A stretch of DNA of 64,000 nucleotides from Malaciobacter mytili LMG 24559 (lineage in GTDB: Bacteria > Campylobacterota > Campylobacteria > Campylobacterales > Arcobacteraceae). Location: the NCBI RefSeq assembly GCF_003346775.1, contig NZ_CP031219.1, positions 1,178,001-1,242,000 of the forward strand, read 5' to 3'. The position numbers were made by a program, and so were the translations under genes. Shown here piece after piece: positions 44,212 through 53,750 of this stretch. The notes beneath the pieces are model-generated. The model searched no databases. It had not been told where the DNA came from and saw only the letters and a program-made list of their open reading frames with translations. The stretch's first letter is position 1, and every line of letters begins with the position of its first letter.

Positions 44212-45032
44212 TAGCTAAATTGCTAAAAGATAAATTAACAGTTATTGCACTTCTTATTATTTTAATAATTATAATAATGGGAATTTTTCCTGAATTTTTT
44301 TCTACAAATAATCCTTATGAACAAGATATTATGAATAAATATGCACAATATTCTTTACAATATCCTTTGGGTACAGATAATCTTGGAAGATGTATCTACT
44401 CGCGCTTAGTCTATGGAATACAAACAACACTATTTTTATCATTTTTAATTATGTTTTGTACTTTAACTATTGGTACGGTAGTTGGCATGTGTGCTGGATT
44501 TTTTGAAGGTATTATTGATGAAATTATTATGAGAATTGTTGATGTAATGTTATCTTTTCCAACGCAAGTTATGATTCTTTCTATTGTTGGTATTTTAGGT
44601 GTTGGAATGCAAAATGTGATAATTGCAAGTATTGCAATTACTTGGGCTTGGTATGCAAGAATGATTAGAGGAATTACACTTAAATATCGTTATAAAAACT
44701 ATATGCTTTATTCTAGTGCAATTGGTTCTAGTAATCGTTTTATGATGTTAAAACATCTACTGCCTAATATTTTTTCTGAAATTATTGTTCTTGCAACACT
44801 TGATATTGGATGGGTTATAATTAGTATCTCTACTTTATCATTTTTAGGTCTTGGAGTTCAAGCACCAACTCCTGAATGGGGCGCAATGCTTAGTGAAGCA
44901 AAAACAGTAATGATATCTCATCCACAACAAATGCTTCCAGCTGGATTTGCTATTTTGATTTTAGTTTCTTGCTTTAATCTTTTAGGAGATAGTTTAAGAG
45001 ATATTATGGATCCAAAGGAGTCTATTAGATGA
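44208..45032 (+). CDS. nikC: Nickel ABC transporter permease NikC
   Basis: 274-residue second permease subunit with ~5-6 helices. PLGTDNLGRCIYSRLVYG is the family's early signature, followed by MRGITLKYRYKNYMLYSSAIGSSNRFMMLKHLLPN and SFLGLGVQAPTPEWGAML. Overlaps both nikB and nikD by 4 bases (ATGA), so the permease-ATPase genes are translationally coupled. Confidence 0.92.
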   Translation: MIAKLLKDKLTVIALLIILIIIIMGIFPEFFSTNNPYEQDIMNKYAQYSLQYPLGTDNLGRCIYSRLVYGIQTTLFLSFLIMFCTLTIGTVVGMCAGFFEGIIDEIIMRIVDVMLSFPTQVMILSIVGILGVGMQNVIIASIAITWAWYARMIRGITLKYRYKNYMLYSSAIGSSNRFMMLKHLLPNIFSEIIVLATLDIGWVIISISTLSFLGLGVQAPTPEWGAMLSEAKTVMISHPQQMLPAGFAILILVSCFNLLGDSLRDIMDPKESIR

Positions 45033-45841
45033 TTTTAGAAGTAAAAAATCTTAATTTATTTTTTAAAGAAAAAAATAAAGATGTTCAAATTTTAAAAGAT
45101 ATTTCTTTTAACATTAGAAAAAATCAATGTCTAGGTATTTTAGGAGAATCTGGAAGCGGTAAAAGTATGCTATGGAAATCTATTATGGGGCTTTTAGATG
45201 ATAATTTTAAAATTGAAGGTGAAGTTAATTTTCAAGGAATTAATTTACTTAATATGAATAAAGAAGAAAAAAGGCTAATAAGAGGAGATAAGATTACTGT
45301 AATTGTACAAAACCCAATGACTGCTTTTGATCCCCTGTTTACTATTGAAAATCAAATGATAGAAACTTTTCAAACACATACTAATAAAAATAAAAATGAA
45401 ATTAAAAAATTAGCAATAAATATTTTAGAAAAGATGAATATCTCAAATCCTTTAGAAGTTTTAGAAAAATATCCCCATGAGTTAAGTGGTGGAATGTTAC
45501 AAAGAATTATGATAGGGCTTTCAATGGCTTTAAATCCCTCTTTAATAATTGCAGATGAACCAACAACTGCAATAGATTCATTAAATCAAATAGAAATAAT
45601 CAAAGAATTAAAAGAACTTCATGAAAAACTTAAACTAACTATGGTTTTTATTACTCATGATTTACATATACTCTCTCAAGTAGCTGATAAGATAATTGTT
45701 ATGAAAGATGGAATGATAGTTGAAGAGGGTTTAAAAGAAGAAATTCTTAACAATCCACAAAATAAACAAAGTAAATTTTTAGTTGAGACACGAATGAAAC
45801 TGTTTAAAAAATTTGAAGAGTGTACAAAAGAGGTACTTTAA
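45029..45841 (+). CDS. nikD: Nickel ABC transporter ATPase NikD
   Basis: 270 residues. GESGSGKSM (Walker A), HELSGGMLQR (signature), IIADEPTTAID (Walker B) and THDLHILSQ (switch histidine) are complete. Oligopeptide/nickel-type ABC ATPase. Pairs with NikE. Ends in a one-base overlap with nikE (TAATG). Confidence 0.93.
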   Translation: MILEVKNLNLFFKEKNKDVQILKDISFNIRKNQCLGILGESGSGKSMLWKSIMGLLDDNFKIEGEVNFQGINLLNMNKEEKRLIRGDKITVIVQNPMTAFDPLFTIENQMIETFQTHTNKNKNEIKKLAINILEKMNISNPLEVLEKYPHELSGGMLQRIMIGLSMALNPSLIIADEPTTAIDSLNQIEIIKELKELHEKLKLTMVFITHDLHILSQVADKIIVMKDGMIVEEGLKEEILNNPQNKQSKFLVETRMKLFKKFEECTKEVL

Positions 45842-46584
45842 TGTTACTAGAAGTTAAAAATATTAGAAAAAGTTATCCTATATCTAATGGAATATTTACA
45901 AAAGGAAAACAAGAGGTTTTAAAAGATATTTCTTTTTCAATTGAAGAAGGAGAGTGTGTAGGAATTATTGGAGAATCAGGTAGTGGAAAAAGTACATTAG
46001 GAAGACTTATTTTAGGGCTTGAAAAAGCTGATTATGGAGAAATAAAATTTTTAGAAAAAAAAGAATGTAAGTTTTTTAGAAAAAAAATAAGTGTAGTTTT
46101 TCAAGATTATACTTCGAGCGTAAATCCTAGATTTAGAGTATTGGCTATTATTTCAGAGCCTTTACGACAAACAAAATTATCTAAACAACAAAGATATGAA
46201 AAAGTTGTTACTTTACTTGAAAAAGTTGGATTAAATGAAGATTTTATATATAGATTTCCACATGAATTAAGTGGTGGACAGCTTCAAAGGGTTTGTATTG
46301 CAAGAGCAATTGCTACAAATCCAAAATTTTTATTACTTGATGAAGCTGTAAGTTCTTTAGATATTTCTGTTCAAGTACAAGTATTAGATTTATTAAAAAA
46401 GTTAAAAGAAAAAGAAGGTCTTTCTTATTTATTTATAACCCATGATTTATTAACAGTTACATATTTATGTGATAAGGTTTTATTTTTTAAAGAAGGAAAA
46501 ATCATAGAAAAAATAGATAAGATTACTGAATTAAAAAAAGTTCAAAATGAGTATTCAAAAGCACTACTAAAGGTTTATCAATGA
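45841..46584 (+). CDS. nikE: Nickel ABC transporter ATPase NikE
   Basis: 247 residues from the ATG at 45841, which shares one base with the nikD stop codon; an in-frame GTG at 45820 lies inside nikD and is less likely. [12 protein letters not shown] (Walker A), HELSGGQLQRVCIARA and LLLDEAVSSLD are complete; a glutamate-alanine DEAVSSLD replaces the usual DEPTSALD, as is common in NikE-type proteins. Overlaps the next gene by 4 bases. Confidence 0.92.
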   Translation: MLLEVKNIRKSYPISNGIFTKGKQEVLKDISFSIEEGECVGIIGESGSGKSTLGRLILGLEKADYGEIKFLEKKECKFFRKKISVVFQDYTSSVNPRFRVLAIISEPLRQTKLSKQQRYEKVVTLLEKVGLNEDFIYRFPHELSGGQLQRVCIARAIATNPKFLLLDEAVSSLDISVQVQVLDLLKKLKEKEGLSYLFITHDLLTVTYLCDKVLFFKEGKIIEKIDKITELKKVQNEYSKALLKVYQ

Positions 46585-47903
46585 CAAATAAGATAACATA
46601 TAAAGAATATCTTGCTATTGCAATACCTTTTGTAATATCAACAGTAACACAACCTTTATTAGGTGCAGTTGATACAGCTGTTTTAGGACGACTAGATGAT
46701 GCCGCATTTATGGGTGGTGTTGCAATTGGAGCAGTTATCTTTAATACTTTATATTGGCTTTTAGGTTTTTTACGGGTTAGTACATCTGGTTTTGCTGCAC
46801 AATCTTTAGGTACTCAATGTAATAAAGATTCGTTGTATGCGCTTCTAAGACCTGCTATTATTGCTGTGGTTTTAAGCTTACTTTTTATTTTACTACAAAC
46901 TCCTATTAAAATGGGAGCAGAAGTTATATTTGATGCAGATTTGGATGTGTGGGAATCTACTATTATTTACTATGATATTTTGATATGGGGTGCTCCTTTT
47001 GTATTGATTGGTTATGTTAATCTTGGTTGGTTAATGGGAAGAAAACTTATAAAAGAAACTTTATATTTACAAGTTTCAATGAATATAATAAATATTATTC
47101 TTGATATTTTTTTAGTATTATATCTTGATATGGGAGTTTATGGAGTTGCATATGCTACACTTTTCTCTCAAGCTGTAGGTTTTTGTATAGGAATTTACTT
47201 AATAACTAAGCAAGTTCCAATTAATACTATTTTTAAGAAATATAATGATCTTTTTGAAAAAGAAGCTTTTTCTAAAATTATGGGAGTTAATACAAATTTT
47301 CTTATTAGAACAATATGTTTGCTTATTATGACAAATATGTTTATTGCAAAGGGGGCATCATTTGGAAAAGAAACACTAGCTGCAAATGCTGTATTATTTC
47401 AACTTCAGTATATAATTGCATATTTCTATGATGGTTTTGCAAATGCTTCAAGTATCTATTCAGGAAAAGCAGTTGGAGAAAAAAATATAGAAGATTATAA
47501 AAGAATATTAAAAATTTCAAATATTTTAACTTTATGGCTTACTTTAATATTTACATTAATTATAACTTTTTTTTCAAGTCAATTAATAAATATATTTACA
47601 AATATTAATGAGATTGTAGTAATTGCAAATGAGTATATTTTTTGGCTAATTTTATATCCTATTGCCATTGGACATGGACTAACTTTTGCAGGAATATATA
47701 CAGGAGCTACTTTTACAGCTCCCGTAAGAGATGGGTTAATTATATCTTTATTTGTATTTGTATTAATATACTTTTTTGCCATACCTAAATTTGAAAACCA
47801 TGGTTTATGGTTGGCTTTTATTTTATTTAGTTTTACTAGAAGTATTACTTTTATTTTTTACTTAAGAAAGATGCAAAAAAATATTTTTAAAGGAGTATAC
47901 TAA
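46581..47903 (+). CDS. MATE-family efflux transporter (DinF-like)
   Basis: 440 residues, ~12 membrane helices. TQPLLGAVDTAVLGRL at the N-terminus and GFLRVSTSGFAAQSLG are DinF/NorM-like MATE motifs, and the second half repeats the pattern. It overlaps nikE by 4 bases and so is the last gene of the porin-nik operon. A job in exporting a metal chelator or preventing nickel overload would fit the context but is only inference; it could also be an accidental passenger. Confidence 0.88.
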   Translation: MTNKITYKEYLAIAIPFVISTVTQPLLGAVDTAVLGRLDDAAFMGGVAIGAVIFNTLYWLLGFLRVSTSGFAAQSLGTQCNKDSLYALLRPAIIAVVLSLLFILLQTPIKMGAEVIFDADLDVWESTIIYYDILIWGAPFVLIGYVNLGWLMGRKLIKETLYLQVSMNIINIILDIFLVLYLDMGVYGVAYATLFSQAVGFCIGIYLITKQVPINTIFKKYNDLFEKEAFSKIMGVNTNFLIRTICLLIMTNMFIAKGASFGKETLAANAVLFQLQYIIAYFYDGFANASSIYSGKAVGEKNIEDYKRILKISNILTLWLTLIFTLIITFFSSQLINIFTNINEIVVIANEYIFWLILYPIAIGHGLTFAGIYTGATFTAPVRDGLIISLFVFVLIYFFAIPKFENHGLWLAFILFSFTRSITFIFYLRKMQKNIFKGVY

Positions 47904-48074
47904 TATTGTGATATTGAATTTTTTTTATACAAATTCAATTATTGACTGTTTTGGGTAAAAAATCTAATAAAAAAGTGTAAAAAAATTACAAAATAGTTGC
48001 TTATTTAATTTTCTTTTACATAATAATTACATAAAATTTTGGTATTGTTTTTTTACTATGTTTAAGGAGAGAAA

Positions 48075-49193
48075 ATGAAAAAAATAATTACACTAGGGGT
48101 TGCTACTGCGATGATGGCCTCATTGGCAATAGCAAAAGAGGTTAAAATTGGAGTTATTTTACCTATGTCAGGACCAATTGGAGGATTTGGACAAAGTGCA
48201 CATAAAGGTTTAACTTTTGCAAATGAAATGAATCATACATTAAAAAATGGAGATACAGTTAAATTAGTATTAGTAGATAATAAATCAGATAAAATTGAAT
48301 CAGCAAATGCAGCTTCAAAATTGATTTCTGATGATAAAGTTACAGCTATTATTGGGGCATTAACTTCTACAAATACTATGGCTATGACAAAAATTGCTGA
48401 AGAGGCAAAAGTTCCTGTTGTTGCTCCTGTTGCTACAAATATTTTAGTTACTAAAAGAAAAGATTATGTTAGTAGAGTTTGTTTCTCTGATGCTTTTCAA
48501 GGAACAGTTGCAGCTAACTTTGCTATTAAAGAGTTAAAAGAAAAAGAAGCAGTATTAATTACAGATGTTAAATTAGACTATTCTATTGGTATTTCAAAAG
48601 TATTTAGTACTGAATATAAAAAATTAGGTGGTAATATAGTTCAAAGAGTAAAAATCAACTCTGGTGATACAGATTTTAAAGCAATGTTATCAAATATTAA
48701 AGCTTTAAATCCAAAATTAATATTTTTCCCTATTTATTCAGCAGAAGCTGGACTTATCGCAAAACAAGCAAAACAGTTAGGAATTACTGCAAAATTCTTA
48801 GGAACTGATGGTATGACTGCTGATAAAATTTTCTTTGAAACAGCAGGTGATGCAGCTGAAGGTTTCTATGGAACTAACTTATTTTCATCAGATGCTCCTA
48901 AAACTACTGATTTATCAAAAAAATATGATAAAGAATTTACTGCAAAATATAATGAACCAGTTCACCCATTTGGTGTTTTAAGTGCTGATTCTTATAATGT
49001 TATTATAAATGCAATGAATCAATGCAAAGACCCAACAAATTCAATTTGTGTAAATGAAAAAATTAGAGCTACTAAAAACTTTCAAGGTGCTTCAGGTATT
49101 ATCTCTTTAGAAGAGGGAGATGCTGTTAGAAGTGCAGTTATCAACCAAATTGTTAATGGAAAAGAGAAATTTTTAACATTGGTTAATCCTTAA
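48075..49193 (+). CDS. livK: Branched-chain amino acid ABC transporter, binding protein
   Basis: 372 residues. Signal peptide MKKIITLGVATAMMASLAIA, then EVKIGVILPMSGPIGGFGQSAHKG, the family's first-strand signature, and VPVVAPVATN and LGTDGM motifs of type I periplasmic binding proteins. Its own promoter lies in the 170-base gap upstream, and a strong terminator follows, so it can be made in excess over the permeases. Ligand is assumed to be leucine/isoleucine/valine or a similar amino acid. Confidence 0.92.
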   Translation: MKKIITLGVATAMMASLAIAKEVKIGVILPMSGPIGGFGQSAHKGLTFANEMNHTLKNGDTVKLVLVDNKSDKIESANAASKLISDDKVTAIIGALTSTNTMAMTKIAEEAKVPVVAPVATNILVTKRKDYVSRVCFSDAFQGTVAANFAIKELKEKEAVLITDVKLDYSIGISKVFSTEYKKLGGNIVQRVKINSGDTDFKAMLSNIKALNPKLIFFPIYSAEAGLIAKQAKQLGITAKFLGTDGMTADKIFFETAGDAAEGFYGTNLFSSDAPKTTDLSKKYDKEFTAKYNEPVHPFGVLSADSYNVIINAMNQCKDPTNSICVNEKIRATKNFQGASGIISLEEGDAVRSAVINQIVNGKEKFLTLVNP

Positions 49194-49196
49194 TTT

Positions 49197-49229
49197 AAAA
49201 GCTTTATCTTTTGATAAAGCTTTTTTTTT
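49197..49229 (+). terminator. Rho-independent terminator / attenuator after livK
   Basis: 12-bp stem (AAAAGCTTTATC with GATAAAGCTTTT) with loop TTTT and a run of nine T's. Located between livK and livH, so most transcripts end here while read-through supplies livHMGF. Confidence 0.85.
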
Positions 49230-49251
49230 ATTTTAACTTATTGGAAAATTT

Positions 49252-50148
49252 ATGGATTTTATAACTTTTTTTCAACAACTTATTAATGGGATAAGTCTTG
49301 GAAGTATGTATGCACTTATTGCCATTGGATACACAATGGTATACGGAGTTCTAAGACTTATTAACTTTGCACACGCGGATATTATGATGGTTGGTGCTTT
49401 TGCTGCTTTTTTTGCTATGGATTCAATTGGTTTTTCATTAGCTTTTGCAGTATTATTTGCAATTATTATTTCTGTTTTAACGGGGATTGCAACAGATAGA
49501 ATTGCTTATAAACCTTTAAGACAAGCACCAAGAATTTCACTATTAATTACAGCAATTGGGGTATCTTTTTTCTTAGAAAATATAGTAAATGTAACTTTTG
49601 GAGGAACTCCAAAATCTTTTCAAGCACCTGATTTTTTTGAACAGATTATAAAAATAGGAGGGACTACTTTAACACCAACAGTTATAATTGTTCCCTTAAT
49701 TACTATGTTATTACTTGCAGTATTATTATATATCTTATTTAAAACAAAATATGGAATTGCTATTAGAGCTTTAGCTTTTGATATTAAAACTGTATCTTTA
49801 ATGGGAGTTGATTCAAATAAGATTATTATGATTGTATTTATTATTGGTTCAGCTTTAGCTGCTGTTTCAGGAATTTTTTGGGCAATTTCTTATCCTATTT
49901 TAACTCCATATATGGGAGTAATGATAGGTCTAAAAGCTTTTGCTGCTGCTGTTTTAGGTGGTATTGGTTCTGTTTCAGGAGCAGTTTTAGGTGGGTTTAT
50001 TTTAGGCTTTACAGAAGTTGTTTTTGTGGCAATTTTACCAGAATATGGTGGGTATAAAGATGCAATTGCCTTTATTTTCTTAATTTTAGTTTTATTATTT
50101 AAACCAACTGGAATTATGGGTATAAATTTCGAAAAGAGTAGGTTCTAA
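49252..50148 (+). CDS. livH: Branched-chain amino acid ABC transporter permease LivH
   Basis: 298 residues, ~8 helices. NGISLGSMYALIAIGYTMVYGVLRLINFAHADIMM is the family signature at the N-terminus, and the EAA-like loop lies in MGVDSNKIIMIVFIIGSALAAVSG. Shares one base with livM (TAATG). Confidence 0.94.
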   Translation: MDFITFFQQLINGISLGSMYALIAIGYTMVYGVLRLINFAHADIMMVGAFAAFFAMDSIGFSLAFAVLFAIIISVLTGIATDRIAYKPLRQAPRISLLITAIGVSFFLENIVNVTFGGTPKSFQAPDFFEQIIKIGGTTLTPTVIIVPLITMLLLAVLLYILFKTKYGIAIRALAFDIKTVSLMGVDSNKIIMIVFIIGSALAAVSGIFWAISYPILTPYMGVMIGLKAFAAAVLGGIGSVSGAVLGGFILGFTEVVFVAILPEYGGYKDAIAFIFLILVLLFKPTGIMGINFEKSRF

Positions 50149-51164
50149 TGGAAAGACTAAGTAAAGCACAAATATTAATTTTTTTAGTTTCTGTTGGATT
50201 TATCTTCCTTTCTCCTTATATCTTTGAAGATTATGGAATGAGAATCTTAAATAATATCTGTATTTTTATAATACTTGCAGCTTCATATAACTTAATAAAT
50301 GGTGTAACAGGTCAGTTCTCACTAGAACCAAATGGATTTGTTGCTATTGGAGCATACATTACAGCTTTAGCACTTTTAGATGAAGATATGAAGTTTGAAC
50401 TTTTTCAACTTGAAGATCCAGCACCTTGGGTTCTTGCACTTCATTTAGATTTAATTCCTGCACTTTTACTTTCAGGTTTTGTTGCAACAATTGTTGCAGT
50501 ATTTTTAGCTGCACCTGTATTTAGAGTAAGAGGGGATTATTTGGCTATTGTTACTTTAGGATTTGGTTTTATTATTAAAGTAATAGCAATTAATTCTCCA
50601 GAAATTACAAATGGTTCAATTGGTTTAAATGAAATACCATCTGTTATAAATATTTATTGGACAGGTGGAATTGCAATTTTAACAGTAATTTTTATGTTAA
50701 ATATAATTTACTCAAAATATGGAAGAGCTATGAAAGCAGTAAGAGATGATGAAGATGCTGCAAGTGCAATTGGTATTAATACTTTTAAAATTAAAACTTA
50801 TGCCTTTGGAACTTCTGCATTTTTTGAAGGAGTAGGTGGAGGATTATTGGCAATTTTACTTACAACAATTTCACCAGATTTATTTACATTTTTCTTAACA
50901 TTCCAATTATTAATTATTATTGTTTTAGGCGGATTAGGTTCTATGACAGGGACAATTATAGGAACAGTTATTGTAATTGGTGGAAGTGAATGGTTAAGAT
51001 TCCTAGATGCTCCATTAAATATTTTTGGATATGAAACTGATGCACATCCCGGTCTTAGAATGGTAGTATTCTCAGCTATTTTAATTTTAGTTATGCTTTT
51101 TGCAAGAGAGGGTATTATGGGTAAAAAAGAGCTTACAGATATTTTTAAAAGGAAAGCAAAATGA
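50148..51164 (+). CDS. livM: Branched-chain amino acid ABC transporter permease LivM
   Basis: 338 residues, ~8-9 helices. ILAASYNLINGVTGQFSLEPNGFVAIGAYITAL, FRVRGDYLAIVTLGFGFIIKVIA and AIGINTFKIKTYAFGTSAFFEGVGGGLL are the LivM/LivH-type blocks. Follows livH directly and overlaps livG by 4 bases. Confidence 0.94.
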   Translation: MERLSKAQILIFLVSVGFIFLSPYIFEDYGMRILNNICIFIILAASYNLINGVTGQFSLEPNGFVAIGAYITALALLDEDMKFELFQLEDPAPWVLALHLDLIPALLLSGFVATIVAVFLAAPVFRVRGDYLAIVTLGFGFIIKVIAINSPEITNGSIGLNEIPSVINIYWTGGIAILTVIFMLNIIYSKYGRAMKAVRDDEDAASAIGINTFKIKTYAFGTSAFFEGVGGGLLAILLTTISPDLFTFFLTFQLLIIIVLGGLGSMTGTIIGTVIVIGGSEWLRFLDAPLNIFGYETDAHPGLRMVVFSAILILVMLFAREGIMGKKELTDIFKRKAK

Positions 51165-51928
51165 TTTTAGAAATTAAAAATATCACAAAAAGCTTTGGTG
51201 GTGTAGTTGCAATAAATGATACAAGTTTTCATATAAATAAAAATGAAATCTTTGGACTTATAGGTCCAAATGGTGCAGGAAAAACTACACTATTTAATAT
51301 TATTACAGGTAATTATAAACCAACTATGGGTGAAGTTTTTTTAAATGGTAAAAAAATCACTAATACAAAAAACTATAAAATAGTTCAAGAAGGAATTGCT
51401 AGAACTTTTCAAAATATTAGACTTTTCTCTTCTATGAGTGTTTTGGATAATGTTTTAATTGGTCTTGATAATAAGGCAAATTATTCATATTTAGAAACAA
51501 TGTTTAGGCTTCCTAGATATTTTTCAAAAGAAAAACAAATAAAACAAAAAGCAATTGAAATTTTAGAGTTTTTAGGAATTGATAAATATAAAGATGAATT
51601 GGCAACTTCCTTATCATATGGAAATCAAAGAAAAGTTGAAATAGCAAGAGCACTTGCAACTAATCCAATACTACTTCTACTTGATGAACCAGCAGCAGGG
51701 ATGAATCCTCAAGAGACAAAAGAGTTAGCCGAACTTTTATTTACAATTAGAGATAAGTTTGATATTACTATTTTGCTTATTGAACATGATATGAAATTTG
51801 TAAATCACTTATGTGATAGAGTAATGGTACTTGATTATGGTAAAACTATCTTTGAAGGGCATATTGAAGATGCTATTAAAGATGAAGAAGTAATAAAAGC
51901 TTATCTTGGAGATTTTAAACATGCTTAA
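51161..51928 (+). CDS. livG: Branched-chain amino acid ABC transporter ATPase LivG
   Basis: 255 residues. GPNGAGKTTLFN (Walker A), LSYGNQRKVEIARAL (signature), LLLDEPAAGMNPQE (Walker B) and the long insert around EGIARTFQNIRLFSSMSVLDNVLIG are diagnostic of LivG. Overlaps the livF start by 8 bases. Confidence 0.95.
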   Translation: MILEIKNITKSFGGVVAINDTSFHINKNEIFGLIGPNGAGKTTLFNIITGNYKPTMGEVFLNGKKITNTKNYKIVQEGIARTFQNIRLFSSMSVLDNVLIGLDNKANYSYLETMFRLPRYFSKEKQIKQKAIEILEFLGIDKYKDELATSLSYGNQRKVEIARALATNPILLLLDEPAAGMNPQETKELAELLFTIRDKFDITILLIEHDMKFVNHLCDRVMVLDYGKTIFEGHIEDAIKDEEVIKAYLGDFKHA

Positions 51929-52616
51929 AGTAAGAGATTTAGAGGTTTATTATGGGCTTATTAAAGCTGTTAAAAATATAAACTTCACAGTAGAAAAGGG
52001 ACAAATTGTATCATTGATTGGTTCAAATGGGGCAGGTAAAACTTCAACTTTACAATCTATTGTTAATGATGTAAAAAGAAAAGGTAGAATCTATTTTGAT
52101 GGACACAATATTTCTAAACTTCCTACTCATAAAGTTATTCAAAGTGGTATTTCTTTAGTTCCAGAAGGAAGAAGAGTTTTTATTAATCTAACAATTGATG
52201 AAAATCTTAGAATGGGTGCATTTAATAATGATGAAAAGTTTGAAAGTTTAAGAGAACATATGTATGAACTTTTTCCAAGATTAAAACAAAAAAGAGCTCA
52301 ATTAGCAGGAACTATGAGTGGAGGAGAGCAACAAATGTTAGCAATTGCAAGAGCTTTAATGAGTTCTCCAAAACTTTTAATGCTTGATGAACCAAGCTTA
52401 GGATTAGCGCCAAAAATAATTGGAGAAGTTTTTGATATTATTACAAAGCTTAAGGAAGAAGGTATTACTATTTTATTAGTAGAACAAAATGCATATGCAG
52501 CTTTAGATATTTCTGATTATGCTTATGTTTTAGAAAATGGTGAAATTGCTTTAGAAGATAAAGCATCAAAATTAATCTCTTCTGATGAAATTAGAAAAAA
52601 ATATTTAGGGGCATAA
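51921..52616 (+). CDS. livF: Branched-chain amino acid ABC transporter ATPase LivF
   Basis: 231 residues from the ATG at 51921, which overlaps livG by 8 bases and has GGAG 9-10 bases upstream; an in-frame TTG at 51906 is less likely. GSNGAGKTSTLQ (Walker A), MSGGEQQMLAIARALM, LMLDEPSLGLAP and the short LivF linker with VPEGRRVFINLTI are all present. Directly followed by marC. Confidence 0.95.
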   Translation: MLKVRDLEVYYGLIKAVKNINFTVEKGQIVSLIGSNGAGKTSTLQSIVNDVKRKGRIYFDGHNISKLPTHKVIQSGISLVPEGRRVFINLTIDENLRMGAFNNDEKFESLREHMYELFPRLKQKRAQLAGTMSGGEQQMLAIARALMSSPKLLMLDEPSLGLAPKIIGEVFDIITKLKEEGITILLVEQNAYAALDISDYAYVLENGEIALEDKASKLISSDEIRKKYLGA

Positions 52617-53258
52617 GTGTTACCAATTGGAGAATATATACAAGCTATCATTGGTATTATGGCAATTTTTAGTCCATTTGCTGCAATACCTATTTTTATT
52701 TCTTTAACTTCTTCTTGTAGTGAAAAAGAAAGAAACTCTACTGCAAAAACAGCTGCAATAGCAGCTGGTATTGCAGGACTTGTATCTGTATGGATAGGGC
52801 AATATATTCTTATATTTTTTAGTATTTCAATTGCTGCTTTTAAAATTGCAGGTGGAATTTTACTTCTATTAATGTCTATAAATATGTTAAATGCAGAAGT
52901 TCCTAAAGTAAAAAATACAAAAAGTGAATTGGAAGAAGCTAAAAATAGTTCAAAAGAAATAGCTGTTGTTCCTTTGGCAATTCCACTTATTGCAGGACCA
53001 GGAGCTATTTCTACTATAATTATTTATTCTGAAAAAAGCAATCATCTTTCTCATTTAATAATGATGAGTTTGATTATTATAGGTATTGGCTTTTATATTT
53101 GGGGTGCCCTTAGAATGTCAAACTATATAAATAAAAGACTAGGTATAACTGGAATAAATATAATTTCTAGAATTATGGGATTATTACTTGCTGCCATTTC
53201 AATTGAATTTATAATCTCTGGTCTTTCAATGGTATTTCCTTTTTTAATTCAAAAGTGA
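52617..53258 (+). CDS. MarC-family integral membrane protein
   Basis: 213 residues with ~6 helices. PFAAIPIFISLT, IAGGILLLLMSINML and AIPLIAGPGAISTIIIYS are the MarC/UPF0056 motifs. Start GTG at 52617, immediately after the livF stop codon, so co-translated with the liv operon. Its function is unproven; the family name comes from proximity to mar genes, not activity. Confidence 0.88.
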   Translation: MLPIGEYIQAIIGIMAIFSPFAAIPIFISLTSSCSEKERNSTAKTAAIAAGIAGLVSVWIGQYILIFFSISIAAFKIAGGILLLLMSINMLNAEVPKVKNTKSELEEAKNSSKEIAVVPLAIPLIAGPGAISTIIIYSEKSNHLSHLIMMSLIIIGIGFYIWGALRMSNYINKRLGITGINIISRIMGLLLAAISIEFIISGLSMVFPFLIQK

Positions 53259-53343
53259 TTATTTTTTAAATAGTGTATTTACATTTTATTAACTTAAAAA
53301 ATATATAATTATATTTACAATTAAATAAATAGGAATATATTAT

Positions 53344-53748
53344 ATGTTATTAATGAAATTAGAAGCAAAAGAGAAGTTTGCTTTTTTACAATTGGCTCAC
53401 TATTTAGCTAGAATAGATAGTGTTTATGGTGAAAAAGAAAAAGAGATTATCGAAGAATACTGTGCTGAGATGGGTATAGAAAATGAGGAGTTTTTTGATA
53501 TTTCGGACTTTTCTTTAGACGAGACTTTAAAAAACTTTAAATCAAAAAAAAGTAAAAAAATTGTTATGTTAGAATTGATGATTTTAATTCATGCAGATGA
53601 TTCTTTTGATTTTAAAGAAAAAGAATTAATAAAAGTAATAAATAATAGTTTTGGTTTTTCTCAAAATAATATTAACTACTTTTCTCAATGGGGAAAAGCA
53701 GTAGCAGCTTTTTATGAACAAGGAAAATTAATAATAAATGAAGAGTAA
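53344..53748 (+). CDS. TerB-like cytoplasmic protein of unknown function
   Basis: 134 residues, all-alpha and acidic. LAHYLARIDSVYGEKEKEIIEEYCAEMGI and a second HADDSFDFKEKELIKVIN segment are the paired helix-acidic motifs of TerB/DjlA-type domains. No membrane segment or signal. The role of stand-alone TerB-like proteins is unclear. Its stop codon is two bases from that of the convergent cobA gene. Confidence 0.6.
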   Translation: MLLMKLEAKEKFAFLQLAHYLARIDSVYGEKEKEIIEEYCAEMGIENEEFFDISDFSLDETLKNFKSKKSKKIVMLELMILIHADDSFDFKEKELIKVINNSFGFSQNNINYFSQWGKAVAAFYEQGKLIINEE

Positions 53749-53750
53749 TT

